From contig JBFWOJ010000012.1 in the NCBI GenBank assembly GCA_050250575.1, forward strand, positions 56,226 to 120,225: a DNA stretch of 64,000 bases. Direction: 5' to 3'. The position numbers and the translations under genes were made by a program. This DNA comes from SHVO01 sp050250575. GTDB taxonomy: Bacteria > Pseudomonadota > Alphaproteobacteria > Rhodospirillales > Rhodospirillaceae. Shown one piece after another: positions 53,424 through 62,500 of this stretch; the stretch's first letter is position 1; each line of letters opens with the position of its first letter. The notes beneath the pieces were generated by a model, which did not search any database, was not told where the DNA came from, and saw only the letters and a list, made by a program, of their open reading frames with translations.

Positions 53424-53637
53424 GCGGACCTCCTGGACCGGATGAAACGATACCCCAACGTGCCACATCGTCAAAAGTAGCGGGAGAGGCAGGATGCGCG
53501 CCTTTATGACCGCCCCGGCGCCGGGCGGACATGGTGTCGCTGTTCCACGCCGGGATAACCCACGGTATAGCTGCCCCATGGTCCCGGAATTACATATGGC
53601 CGCCACCGCCGCCGTTCCTCTTGCGATCGGTCGTTAG

Positions 53638-55716
53638 ATGCTTGACGCGCTCGCCTTCAATGCCGCACGTGAGCTTCAGGACGCCGGGCGCCTCGATGAG
53701 GCGCGCGCGGCCTATCGGCGGATCGTGGCGCGCAACCCGAAGCATTTCGAGAGCCATGCCCAGCTTGCCCTTATTGATCTCGCGCAGGGGCGGCTTGCCG
53801 ACGCGCTGAAGGAAAATGCGCGGGCGCTGAAACTGCGCCCGGATATCGCCGGCCTTCACAACAACAACGGTTCCATTTTGCTCGGCATGGGCCGTGCGAA
53901 AGACGCGGCGGCCAGCTTCGAGACGGCGGTGCGCCTCGATCCCCGGGACGCACAAGCACGCAACAACCTTGGCGGCGCCCTGTCGAAGTTGGGGCGTTTC
54001 AAAGAAGCGCTTGCGAACATCGAGGCGGCGATCGCCCTATTGCCGAGATATGCGAAGGCGCACGCGGATCGGGCGATGGTCCTGAACCGCATCGGCCGCG
54101 CGACAGAGGCGATCGAGAGCGCCGAGCGTGCCGTCGCGCTCAACCCCGCCTTCGCCGAGGCGCACGATCATCGCGGAGTCGCGCTCGTGCGGCTCAATCG
54201 ATTTGACGAGGCGTTGGCCGCCTTCGACGCGGCCATCGCCGCCGATCCCACGTTCGCCCTCGCCCACAGCAACCGCGGCGGCGTCCTGGAGCTGATGAGA
54301 CGCGATGACGAGGCGCTTCAGAGTTTCCGGCGCGCCTTGGAGCTGGATGCCTCGCTGTCCCTGGCTGCGGGCGCGGCGGTCCAGCTTCGCTTGCGGACGT
54401 GCGATTGGGAGGGCGTCGCGAAGGACGCCGCAGCCGTGCTGGCGCGTATCGACGCAGGCGCCGCGGCCGCGCCGCCGCTCACCGTCGTTGCCCTGACGGA
54501 ATCGCCGGCGCTCCAGCGCAAGGCCGCCGCGTTGCACACAATGGCGGCCGTGCCGTTGCGGACACCGGCGCGCGTACAGAACCCGCGCGGCGAGAAGATC
54601 CGCATCGGTTATTTTTCGCCCGATTTCGGGGATCACCCCGTCTCGCACGCGATCGCGGGCGTGTTGGAGCGACATGACCGCACGCGCTGCGAGGTCACGG
54701 CCTTCCTGATCGCGCCGCGCGCGGCGGACGGCTTTCAAGCGCGGGTGCGTTCGGCGGTTGCGCGTTTCATCGATGTGAGCGGGGCGGGGGACGAAGAGGT
54801 TGCGGCCCAGGCGCGCGCCCTCGGCCTCGACATCGCCATTGATCTCGCCGGGTACACGACCAACGCGCGGCCCGGGATTTTCAGCTACGGCGCTGCCCCG
54901 GTTCAGGCGACGTGGCTGGGATATCCCGGCACACTTTCAAATGACGCGCTGCCGTACCTGATCGCCGATTCCGTCGTCATTCCCGAAGACCGGCGGGCCG
55001 ATTATGCGGAAAAGATCGTCCGCCTTCCGCACTGTTTCTTCCCGCCGGATGACCGGCGCGTCGTTCCGCCTGCGCCCTCCAGAGCCGAGGCGGGGTTGCC
55101 GGAGCGCGGCTTTGTGTTCTGCAGCTTCAATGCCGCCGCGAAGATCACGCCCGCCGTGTTCGCGAGCTGGATGCGGCTGCTCGCCGGAACGCCTGCGAGC
55201 GTGCTGTGGCTCGGGATCCAAAACAGCCGCGCCCAGGAGAATTTGCGCGCCGCCGCCGCGCGGCTGGGCGTTGACGCCGGCCGTATCCTTTTTGCGCCGC
55301 GTGTCGAGCGCCCGCAGCATCTGGCGCGCCAGCGGCTCGCCGACCTGTTCCTCGACTGCTTTCCCTATGGGGCGCATTCCTCGGCCGCGGACGCGCTTCA
55401 GGCGGGGCTGCCCGTCCTCACCATGCCGGGCCCGAGCTTCGCCAGTCGCGTCGCCGCGAGCCTTCTCACGTCGCTGCGCATGCCCAACCTGATCGCGCAC
55501 GACGGGCCGGATTATGAGCGCAGGGCCTTGGAGATTGCGCACGATGCCGCCCTCGCCGCACGGATCAAGGCGACCCTTGCGGGCAATATCGCAACCACGC
55601 CGACTTTTGATACAGGGCGATTCACACGGGGCCTGGAGCGCGCTTATGCCGCCCTGGCCGAACGGGCGGCGGCCGGCCTCGCGCCCGATAGCCTCACTGT
55701 CGGCGACGGGCCGTAG
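53638..55716 (+). CDS. TPR-containing O-GlcNAc transferase-like glycosyltransferase
   Basis: A 692-residue soluble protein. Residues 1 to about 260 carry at least six TPR units (RLDEARAAYRRIVARNPKHF, LADALKENARALKLRPDI, and AKDAAASFETAVRLDPRDA). From about 315 the C-terminal domain is that of OGT/SPINDLY-type GT41 enzymes: KIRIGYFSPDFGDHPVSHAI, a GYPGTLSNDALPYLIAD strand, GFVFCSFNAAAKITPAVF, and DLFLDCFPYGAHSSAADALQAGLPVLTM. This should transfer GlcNAc or another sugar to Ser/Thr of proteins docked on the TPRs. Bacterial GT41 proteins often modify surface or flagellar proteins. The ribosome-binding site is weak. Confidence 0.9.
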   Translation: MLDALAFNAARELQDAGRLDEARAAYRRIVARNPKHFESHAQLALIDLAQGRLADALKENARALKLRPDIAGLHNNNGSILLGMGRAKDAAASFETAVRLDPRDAQARNNLGGALSKLGRFKEALANIEAAIALLPRYAKAHADRAMVLNRIGRATEAIESAERAVALNPAFAEAHDHRGVALVRLNRFDEALAAFDAAIAADPTFALAHSNRGGVLELMRRDDEALQSFRRALELDASLSLAAGAAVQLRLRTCDWEGVAKDAAAVLARIDAGAAAAPPLTVVALTESPALQRKAAALHTMAAVPLRTPARVQNPRGEKIRIGYFSPDFGDHPVSHAIAGVLERHDRTRCEVTAFLIAPRAADGFQARVRSAVARFIDVSGAGDEEVAAQARALGLDIAIDLAGYTTNARPGIFSYGAAPVQATWLGYPGTLSNDALPYLIADSVVIPEDRRADYAEKIVRLPHCFFPPDDRRVVPPAPSRAEAGLPERGFVFCSFNAAAKITPAVFASWMRLLAGTPASVLWLGIQNSRAQENLRAAAARLGVDAGRILFAPRVERPQHLARQRLADLFLDCFPYGAHSSAADALQAGLPVLTMPGPSFASRVAASLLTSLRMPNLIAHDGPDYERRALEIAHDAALAARIKATLAGNIATTPTFDTGRFTRGLERAYAALAERAAAGLAPDSLTVGDGP

Positions 55717-55795
55717 CCCGTTGAATCGGCGCGCTTCGACCGACTCGAGGACGGGCCCGAAACCCGCTACAATCGAGCTCTTACGGGAGCTTCCG

Positions 55796-56803
55796 ATGGC
55801 GCACTTCACCAGAGTAAGCCGACGCAGCGCGCTGGCCCTTCTGAACGCCGCCGCGCTGACCTGGACGGCCGGATTTTCACGGATCGCCGCGGCGCAAGAC
55901 GCAACGCCGACCCTTGCGCCGGGCGCGACGCCGCCCGATTCCGCGCCTACCGACGCCGCCGGCGCGCCGGTGATCGGCGCCGCGGTCGACCAGAGTTCGC
56001 GCATGACCGTGCCGGTGACCATCGGCGGCAGGGGGCCTTATCCCTTCATCGTCGACACCGCGCTCGAGCGCAGCATCATCTCCAAGGAGCTCGCGGCTGA
56101 ACTGAAGCTCGCCGAGGGGCCCCGGACCACGGTCTATACGATGACCGGCCGCGAGAACATCGGCAGTGCCGTACTGCCGCCGCTGGAAATCAACGGCGTG
56201 CGCCTCGCGCCGAAGACCGCGGCGAAATTCGACGAACGCAATATCGGCGCGAAGGGCGTGGTGGGAATCGACGCCCTGAAGAACCAGCGTATCGTCCTGA
56301 ACCTGCGGGCGGGAACCATGACGATGAACACCGATCCCGTCATGGACGAGGATTGGAAGGGCGAGACGATCACCGTGACGGCGCGCAGCAAGCTCGGGCA
56401 ACTCGTGCTGACGAACGCCGGCGTCGGCACCGACGACGACGCGATCTCCGTCATCATCAACACCGGATCGGAGACGAGCGTCGGCAATCAGGCGCTGAAG
56501 CGGTTCCTGCAGCGCACCGGCTCGCTCAAATCGTTCAGAATCGCGCAGCTCATCAGCATCAGCGGTGAATCCACACCAGTCGACTGGGTGTCCGTCCAGC
56601 GCCTGCGTGTGGGCGGGATGGTGGTCGGCAGCCTGCCCGTCGCCTTCACCGACGCGCAGCCCTTCCGCCGCCTCGGGCTGAACCGCGACCGCGCGCTCCT
56701 GCTGGGGATGGACGTGCTGAAGCTGTTCGATCAGGTGGCCCTGAACTTCCAACGGCGGACGGTGCAGTTCTTCTGGCAGAACCCGGTGAAACCGGCCGTT
56801 TAG
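55796..56803 (+). CDS. Retropepsin-like protein with altered catalytic motifs
   Basis: A 335-residue exported protein. The ATG at 55796 follows GGGAG and opens a Tat-like or Sec signal (RVSRRSALALLNAAALTW). The body contains two retropepsin-type halves. The first holds YPFIVDTALERSIIS, where the usual D-T-G/S appears as D87-T-A. The second holds ISVIINTGSETSVGN, where the catalytic Asp is replaced by N222 (N-T-G-S). Flap-like and hydrophobic-Gly motifs (VVGIDALKNQRIVLNL and LLGMDVLKLFDQVAL) are retained. With one Asp lost and the other's neighbour changed, normal aspartic protease activity is doubtful; a binding role is possible. Confidence 0.78.
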   Translation: MAHFTRVSRRSALALLNAAALTWTAGFSRIAAAQDATPTLAPGATPPDSAPTDAAGAPVIGAAVDQSSRMTVPVTIGGRGPYPFIVDTALERSIISKELAAELKLAEGPRTTVYTMTGRENIGSAVLPPLEINGVRLAPKTAAKFDERNIGAKGVVGIDALKNQRIVLNLRAGTMTMNTDPVMDEDWKGETITVTARSKLGQLVLTNAGVGTDDDAISVIINTGSETSVGNQALKRFLQRTGSLKSFRIAQLISISGESTPVDWVSVQRLRVGGMVVGSLPVAFTDAQPFRRLGLNRDRALLLGMDVLKLFDQVALNFQRRTVQFFWQNPVKPAV

Positions 56804-56949
56804 AGAGCACAGCGCCAGGGCCGGCTCGGCCGCCACAGCCGCACGGCAGGCCCCAAGAGGATCGGCGGCACACCTTCCGGCAGGAACAGCCAGCGCCATC
56901 CGCTCAGACCCAGCGCGCCGTCCAAGGTCATGATGGGGCCCGACAGCAT
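56800..56949 (-). pseudogene. Remnant of an MFS transporter
   Basis: On the minus strand from 56949 a frame reads MLSGPIMTLDGALGLSGWRW, then LFLPEGVPPILLGPAVRL, and stops at TAA (56800-56802). The GW(R/Q)WLFLxEGxPxxxLG string is diagnostic of helix 5-6 in anion:cation-symporter-type MFS transporters. Only about 49 codons remain, no other part of an MFS gene is nearby, and it partly overlaps the neighbour's end. It is a decayed fragment. Confidence 0.65.
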
Positions 56950-57029
56950 ACTCTTGCGCGAGCCAACACCCATAAGTGTGGAGCTGACGCAGTGATTCCA
57001 GTCTCTGCAGCGGGCAGGTAGATCAACGG

Positions 57030-58251
57030 TTAGCGCTTGGCGGCGCCGCCAAGGCCGTCATTGCGGTAGACCTTGCCGCCCTTCATCACGAACACGACGC
57101 GCCTGAGCGCGGTGATGTCCGCGGTCGGGTCCCCGTCCACAGCAATGATGTCGGCCTGCAGCCCCGGCTTGATCGCGCCGGTCACCATCTCGAGACCCAG
57201 CGCCTTGGCATTACGCGAAGTGGCCGAGACGATGCCTTCCATCGCCGGCCAGCCGCTCTGCACGCGAAACACGACCTCCTCGACATTGCGCCCTTCGGCG
57301 CCGGACGTCGCATCCGAGCCCGAGATCATCACGAGGTTTGGCGCTGCCGTGCGCATCGTCTTCCAACGCTCGTTGATGGTCTTCTGGTACTCGCGCATCT
57401 GGGCAAACGCGTTCGGCGTGAAGTTGCCGATGCCGACGTAATTCTTCTCGTGCTGGATATAGTTCTCCTGGATGATGCCGACGGTGGGCTCAAAGACGGT
57501 GCCATGCGCGGCCATGTAACGAAAACTGTCCGCGGTCGCGAGCGCGGCGTGCGTAATCGTCATGCAGCCGGCGTCGACCGTGCGCTTGATCGACTCGTCA
57601 CTGTGCGCGTGAACCCACGTGCGCAGTCCCTGCTTCTTGGCTTGATCGCAGAGCGCGGTCAGCACCGGCTGGGTCAGGGTGGCTTGGCCGCCGTCGCGGA
57701 TGCTCGCCGAGGCGAAGATTTTGATCAGATCGACGCCGCGCGCCTTGCGATCGTCGACCGCCTTGCGGCCTTCTTCGGGGGTTTTCGCTTCCGTGATCGG
57801 ATCGCCGGAGGTGAGCAGCCTCGGTCCGGGCAGACGGCCGGAGGCGATCGCCGCACGGAGCGGAATATCGTCATAGGAGCCGACGCTCTGGATCGTGGTG
57901 TAGCCGCCCATGAGGGTCACGTAGGCGTTCTCGGCCCAGCGCAACGCCTGCTTCTCGCGCGGCTCCCCTTCGGTTGTCGCGCGCCCTTCGTCGTTGAAGT
58001 GCGAAACGATGTGGGTGTGGGTGTCGATCAGCCCCGGCAGCACCGCGACGCGCCCGAAGTCGAAGGTCCAAGGGCCGCTGGCGCCGGCCTCTACTTTCAC
58101 GATGCGGTCGCCCTCAACCGTGATGGTCGCGTTCTGGGTCTTGCCGCCGGTGCCGTCGATCAACACGCCGGCGTGGATCGTCACTGGCGCATCGGCGGCG
58201 TAGGCGGTCCTCGCCAAACAACACGGCGGCGAGCGCGAGTGATTTCTTCAT
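57030..58251 (-). CDS. Exported amidohydrolase, frameshifted in signal peptide
   Basis: A metal-dependent amidohydrolase (imidazolonepropionase-like) of about 405 residues. GGGGG (near 58260) precedes an ATG at 58251 that begins a signal peptide (MKKSLALAAVLF), but this frame leaves the enzyme frame. The enzyme frame resumes ...ARTAYAADAPVTIHAG after one extra base in the AAA run at 58216-58218 (TTT on the coding strand). The mature enzyme keeps DTHTH (HxH), K in DLIKIFAS, HAHSDES, ITHAAL and GSDA metal ligands. Either the base is an error, or the real product starts at TTG 58217 and stays cytoplasmic. Confidence 0.78.
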
Positions 58252-58432
58252 GTGTATTCCCCCTTAGGATGGACGGCCCACTTTAACCCTTGGTCCGAGA
58301 AGTTCAACGCGGGTAACCGTGGTAGCTTTCGCAGTTGCCTTGCAATGGCGAAGTCCAGCCGGTGCTGCAGGATATTGTGATGGACCGTAAGGCCGCAAGA
58401 AAGGCCGTTGCCGGGATCCATGTTGACGCGGC

Positions 58433-58714
58433 CTAAACGGGCTCATTCAAACGCTGCCGGTTTCGCCTCCGGCCCTTCCGCAGCGGCTCGTACCAATTGT
58501 GATAGCCTAGTTCCTCGATGGCACCGATCCAGGCACTATCGAACGAGTTCTTCGACACCTTGAGATCGCGCATAGCCTCCACGCGCAGGTCATCCTTCGA
58601 CCGTGTTTTCGTCGGCGACGCACGCATGATGCGGGTAAGCCACTCCTGGCATCGCCGCCGCTCGCCTTCGGCTTTCTGATACAGAGCCAATTTGTAGGGC
58701 GGCATATTGGGCAT
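58433..58714 (-). CDS. Hypothetical basic protein, 93 aa
   Basis: A short unrecognised protein. I take the ATG at 58714 (MPNMPPYKLALYQKAEGERRR) because an alternative ATG at 58852 shares bases with the start of the divergent BLUF gene. It has a helical N-terminus, a central SKDDLRVEAMRDLKVSKNSFDSAW stretch and a C-terminus ending in Arg/Lys residues (GRRRNRQR). Similar short proteins with a DELxxEA...SxxxFxxAW pattern are common in Hyphomicrobiales and may bind DNA or RNA; the function is unknown. Confidence 0.55.
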   Translation of the reverse strand: MPNMPPYKLALYQKAEGERRRCQEWLTRIMRASPTKTRSKDDLRVEAMRDLKVSKNSFDSAWIGAIEELGYHNWYEPLRKGRRRNRQRLNEPV

Positions 58715-58850
58715 AGCGGCCGTATAAAGTCCTTGGCGATATTTTCCACGGTAGCTCAATCCGCCGTCACCCCATGGCGTTCCGAAAGTAGGCCGGATGA
58801 GATAAGGTGCTAGGGAGAAACGTCCCCGCCTTGTCCAAATAGAGAACCTC

Positions 58851-59282
58851 ATGCCGCTATACCGTCTCGCTTACGCAAGCCTTGTGAACAAGAAGCTCAC
58901 TAAGACGGATCTTCGCGAAATTCTGTCCAAGTCGGTAAACAACAATGGCCGTGACAACATCGGCGGTGCGTTGCTGTTTAACTCGGGCATGTTTCTACAA
59001 GTTCTCGAAGGTTCACGCGCCGCGCTGAACGTTACCTACCGACGCATACTGCTGGACGATAGACACGAGCGCGCGGAGCTCATTGGGCTTGAGCCCGTAA
59101 TGAAGCGCCTCTTCAAGTCGTGGTCCATGGCCCTTATTGAGGATAACGCCGCGGCGAAGAGGACCCTGATGAAGTATTGCGGTGCTGATAAGCCCGTGGT
59201 TGACAACTTAAGCCTCACCGAGGCTTGTGAAATGATGCTGGAGATGCTGGGCCAACCAAAGCCGGAACGAAGTGCGTCTTAA
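58851..59282 (+). CDS. BLUF-domain blue-light photoreceptor
   Basis: A 143-residue protein that is nearly only a BLUF domain, which binds FAD and senses blue light. All photocycle residues are present with the spacing of known BLUF proteins: Y8 (RLAYAS), N32, Q50 (FLQVLEG), W91 and M93 (KSWSMA). Compared with AppA (Y21, N45, Q63, W104, M106) the offsets of 24, 18, 41 and 2 are the same. The C-terminal 45 residues form a short helical tail and no output enzyme is attached, so it must signal through a partner protein. It lies 583 bases before a signalling cluster on the same strand. Confidence 0.92.
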   Translation: MPLYRLAYASLVNKKLTKTDLREILSKSVNNNGRDNIGGALLFNSGMFLQVLEGSRAALNVTYRRILLDDRHERAELIGLEPVMKRLFKSWSMALIEDNAAAKRTLMKYCGADKPVVDNLSLTEACEMMLEMLGQPKPERSAS

Positions 59283-59865
59283 GCGGCGTATTAGGAATGA
59301 TCTCCGACTACGCGGGCTCAGGCGTAGTCCATAAAGGTCAGATGGCTGCGTAAACGAGACGCATCGCAATTTCATGAGGGGCCGCAGGACCCGCGGCAAT
59401 TGATCGCTATGCGGGGTTGCATCAGGCGCGTGACAATTTAGGTAAAACTATAACTTAGCGGCAGGTGCGACATTTATTTATTCTGCCATTTACCGCATTT
59501 TCCGGTGCGATTGTCGCACCACGACACTGCGGATAGCGCCGAAGAAGCGGCGTCCACATCGTACCCTGAATGGGTAGCACAAAGCCAAGAACGCCTGCAA
59601 TTGTACGGAAATTATATCCCTGAGTAGTTCATGCTTTCATCCTGTAGGGGGCGGGAGATCGAGCGAAGGCGTGAACTTGTGGGCCACGAGGTAGTCACCC
59701 GAGGAATAGTGTTTGCACACACTACCTTGCGTGATCGCGTGGATGGAGCGCGGGTCGTCCAAAACCGATAAATGCGTCTCATTCCCACCACGACCGCGGC
59801 AATGATTACATGCCATACTAGCGCGTTCCGCTTGCTGCAAATCATGCGGTCTGGGGGTGTCGTAT
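59283..59865 (+). other. Intergenic region between BLUF and histidine kinase genes
   Basis: A 583-base stretch without a supportable gene. It must contain the promoter of the kinase cluster. It carries the palindrome at 59504-59520 and a half-site at 59464-59472, annotated separately. Antisense open frames here lack ribosome-binding sites. I found no RNA gene. Confidence 0.45.
59464..59520 (+). promoter_or_regulatory. GGTGCGA inverted repeat with upstream half-site
   Basis: GGTGCGA TTG TCGCACC at 59504-59520 is a perfect 7-bp inverted repeat with a 3-bp centre, and GGTGCGACA at 59464-59472 repeats one half 40 bp upstream. Such geometry fits a dimeric regulator. GGTGCGACA also begins the 10-bp-phased repeats near 7958. 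The regulator is unknown. Confidence 0.5.
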
Positions 59866-61299
59866 ATGGCAACCACGCTAGAGCAGCAGCTCCGCAAGCT
59901 CGGTCAGGGCGACCATGTCTGTCCGATCCATGATCGTGAAACGGAACTCGTATCCGTCGCCGTTCCCTTTATCTGCGAGGGGATAGCCCGCAAGGAACGT
60001 TGCCTATACGCCGTTGACAGTCCCACGATAAAATTGGCGACGGAAGCGCTCCATAAAGCAAACGTGCGGGTTGCCGAAGTTCAGAGCGCCGGTGCGCTCG
60101 TATTCCTGGATAAGAAGGCAACCTATCTACCCACAGGGCATTTCGACCCCCAGGCAATGATCGCGTTTCTCCGAGAGCAGGAAGCGCAAGCTCTGGCCCG
60201 GGGATACTCGGGAGTGCGCTACGCAGGTGACATGACGTGGGCTCTCGAACCCGGCATGGAGCCTGATCGCCTCATAGCGTATGAAGCCCTACTCAATAAA
60301 TTCCTCAAGACGAGCCGGGCGGTCATCCTTTGCCACTACTGCCGTCCGAGCTTCGATCCCGCTCTGCTTCACGACATTCTTCGCACCCATCCAACGGTTA
60401 TCCTCGGCGACCACATATGGTCGAACCCTTACTACGAGCCGCCGGAACTCTTGCTCAGTCCTGAGAAGGAGATCGCCCTCGACTACAAGCGTCGAAGGGT
60501 CAATTGGTGGATTGAGCGACTACAAGACGTGATGACGATGGAACAAGCGCGAGCCCGTGCGGAAGCTGACCTGGTTCAGACCCGTGAGGAGCTTCTTAGA
60601 ATTTCGCGCGTAAGCACCATTGGCGAGATTGCATCTTCCATCGCACATGAGATCAATCAACCGCTAACCGCCGTCGTGACCAATGCCGAGGTATCCATCC
60701 GCTGGTTGGACCGCGATCCGCCGAACTTGGCCGAGATCAGGGAGGCGATGACCGAGATCGTCCGAGACGGCCATCGCGCGGCAGCGGTAATTCAGCGCAT
60801 CCGCGCACTCATGCAAAAGCAGGAGGCCGAATACATTGAGCTAAACGTAAACGAGTTGGTCGAAGAGACGCTCGAACTTGTTGAGCGGGAGCTAAAAGAC
60901 CATCACGTCTCGGCAAGGACCGATCTCGATAGTAGCCTTGCGCCGGTTCATGGCGACCGCATCCAACTTCAGCAATGCCTGCTCAATCTTCTGATCAATG
61001 CAGTGGAGGCTATGGAAGCGACGCCAGCGGACATGAGGGAGGTCACCGTGGCCACCGTGAGCGACGGCGGCGATGTTCTGATCACGGTTACAGACACCGG
61101 GCCAGGAATAGGACAGGCGCAAACCGGGCATCTATTCGACCCGTTCTTCACGACTAAGAAAGGCGGTGTGGGCCTGGGATTGTCGATATGCCGCACGATT
61201 ATCGAGGCCCACGGTGGACGGATTAGCGCTTTTTCCAGCGCGCCCAGCGGCACACAGTTCCAGGTGCGGTTGCCTGGGCTGGCAAGGCAGGTTGCGTGA
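59866..61299 (+). CDS. MEDS-domain sensor histidine kinase
   Basis: A 477-residue soluble kinase; the ATG at 59866 is supported by GGGGG 8 nt upstream, rather than the GTG at 59857. Residues 1 to about 195 form a MEDS (DcmR-type) sensory domain (GDHVCPIHDRETELVSVAVPF, YAGDMTWAL and AVILCHYCRPSFDPALLHDIL). Then come a coiled-coil linker, a dimerisation/phospho-acceptor helix with H261 (SSIAHEINQPLTAVV) and an ATPase domain with NLLINAVEAM, DTGPGIG, FFTTKKGGVGLGLSI. No membrane helix is present. It precedes a FixJ-type regulator with which it shares one base (61299), a typical kinase-regulator pair. Confidence 0.92.
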   Translation: MATTLEQQLRKLGQGDHVCPIHDRETELVSVAVPFICEGIARKERCLYAVDSPTIKLATEALHKANVRVAEVQSAGALVFLDKKATYLPTGHFDPQAMIAFLREQEAQALARGYSGVRYAGDMTWALEPGMEPDRLIAYEALLNKFLKTSRAVILCHYCRPSFDPALLHDILRTHPTVILGDHIWSNPYYEPPELLLSPEKEIALDYKRRRVNWWIERLQDVMTMEQARARAEADLVQTREELLRISRVSTIGEIASSIAHEINQPLTAVVTNAEVSIRWLDRDPPNLAEIREAMTEIVRDGHRAAAVIQRIRALMQKQEAEYIELNVNELVEETLELVERELKDHHVSARTDLDSSLAPVHGDRIQLQQCLLNLLINAVEAMEATPADMREVTVATVSDGGDVLITVTDTGPGIGQAQTGHLFDPFFTTKKGGVGLGLSICRTIIEAHGGRISAFSSAPSGTQFQVRLPGLARQVA

Positions 61300-61952
61300 T
61301 GGAAGAGAAGCCCGTCGTATTCGTGATCGACGACGATGCATCCATCCGAAAAGCGTTGAGCAACCTGCTCAAGTCCGTGGGGTTTGACCCCAGGCCGTTT
61401 GCGTCCGCTCAAGATTTTCTAAAAAGCACCCCTCCTCACGTACCGAGCTGCATTGTAAGCGACATTCGGATGCCAGGTCTCAGCGGTCTCGACCTTCAAC
61501 ACGAACTTGCGAAAGCCAAGCGTTGGGTGCCCATCGTTTTCATTACCGGCCATGGCGATATACCTATGTCCGTGCGCGCCATGAAGTCGGGGGCTGTTGA
61601 CTTCCTTGCAAAGCCGTTTCGCGAGCAGGACCTCTTGGACGCCGTCAAAGCCGGTATCGAACGCGATGCGGGCCGCCGCAAGAACGAGGGTGCGGTAAGT
61701 GATGTAAGGAGACGCTTCGAAACACTGACGCGTCGTGAACAAGAAGTCATGAAAAGCGTTGTGAATGGTCTATTGAACAAGCAAATCGCCAGTTCCATGG
61801 GGCTCAGTGAGGTGACCGTCAAGGTTCATCGCAGTCACCTGATGCGCAAGATGCAGGCTAAGTCGTTGGCCGAACTGATACACATGGCAAACCTTCTCGG
61901 AATGACAGCCGCGGCCCCTAATGCGCCTCATACAGGCGTGCTCGTTGGATAG
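61299..61952 (+). CDS. FixJ/NarL-type response regulator
   Basis: A 217-residue regulator starting at the ATG overlapping the kinase stop. The receiver has acidic residues IDDDAS, phospho-acceptor D56 in VSDIRMPG, T84 in ITGHGD and K106 in LAKPF, the classic FixJ arrangement. The C-terminal LuxR-type HTH follows (LTRREQEVMKSVVNGLLNKQIASSMGLSEVTVKVHRSHLMRKM). It is the likely phosphate acceptor of the MEDS kinase and should control transcription. Its targets are unknown, but they could include its own operon through the palindrome at 59504. Confidence 0.93.
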   Translation: MEEKPVVFVIDDDASIRKALSNLLKSVGFDPRPFASAQDFLKSTPPHVPSCIVSDIRMPGLSGLDLQHELAKAKRWVPIVFITGHGDIPMSVRAMKSGAVDFLAKPFREQDLLDAVKAGIERDAGRRKNEGAVSDVRRRFETLTRREQEVMKSVVNGLLNKQIASSMGLSEVTVKVHRSHLMRKMQAKSLAELIHMANLLGMTAAAPNAPHTGVLVG

Positions 61953-62089
61953 GCGTGCCCGACCTATACAAAGGTTGGCTTGACCGAGACCAAAGTGCCG
62001 ACCTGCTTCACCACCGCGCAGTGGCAATCGCACGTCAAGGTTCCCAGTTCGCATCCGTCGGGCGAACAATTTGGAGCCAAAGGTGCGCA

Positions 62090-62500
62090 ATGAACAAGAC
62101 ACGGGTCACGGTCATCGACGACGACGCTTCGGTTCTCAGGTCACTTGAGCGGCTATTGCATGTGGCGGGCTATGAGACGGGTGGCTTCCCCTCGGTGGAG
62201 TCATTCCTAGCCTCCGGCGAAGGGTCGATCACCAACTGCCTCATCCTAGATCTCCTCCTTCCAGGTATGTGCGGTCTCGAAGCCTTAGGCCTCCTGAAGC
62301 GCGATCTTCCCAAGATGAAGGTCATCATCATTTCGGGCTGTGGCCGCGCAAAGAACCGTGAGGTGCTGGAGGCTGCCCGCCGCCTTGGAGCTGATGCGTG
62401 CTTTAGCAAGCCCCTCGACGCTGCCGAACTGCTGGCAACCGTCCGACAGCTCTTGCAGCGCCAAGAGGAAGCGCCCCGTTCGCGGGAGGCTTTGATATGA
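62090..62500 (+). CDS. Single-domain receiver protein
   Basis: A 136-residue receiver without an output domain. The ATG at 62090 follows AAAGGTG; a longer frame from 61955 adds no conserved residues. Acidic residues are IDDDAS, the phospho-acceptor is D54 in LILDLLLPG, and K107 is in FSKPLD. The switch residue after strand 4 is S in IISGCG, as in many CheY/FixJ-type receivers. It overlaps the next gene by ATGA, so the receiver and the GGDEF-EAL-like protein are made together. It could be a phosphate sink or a diffusible partner for the kinase. Confidence 0.88.
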   Translation: MNKTRVTVIDDDASVLRSLERLLHVAGYETGGFPSVESFLASGEGSITNCLILDLLLPGMCGLEALGLLKRDLPKMKVIIISGCGRAKNREVLEAARRLGADACFSKPLDAAELLATVRQLLQRQEEAPRSREALI

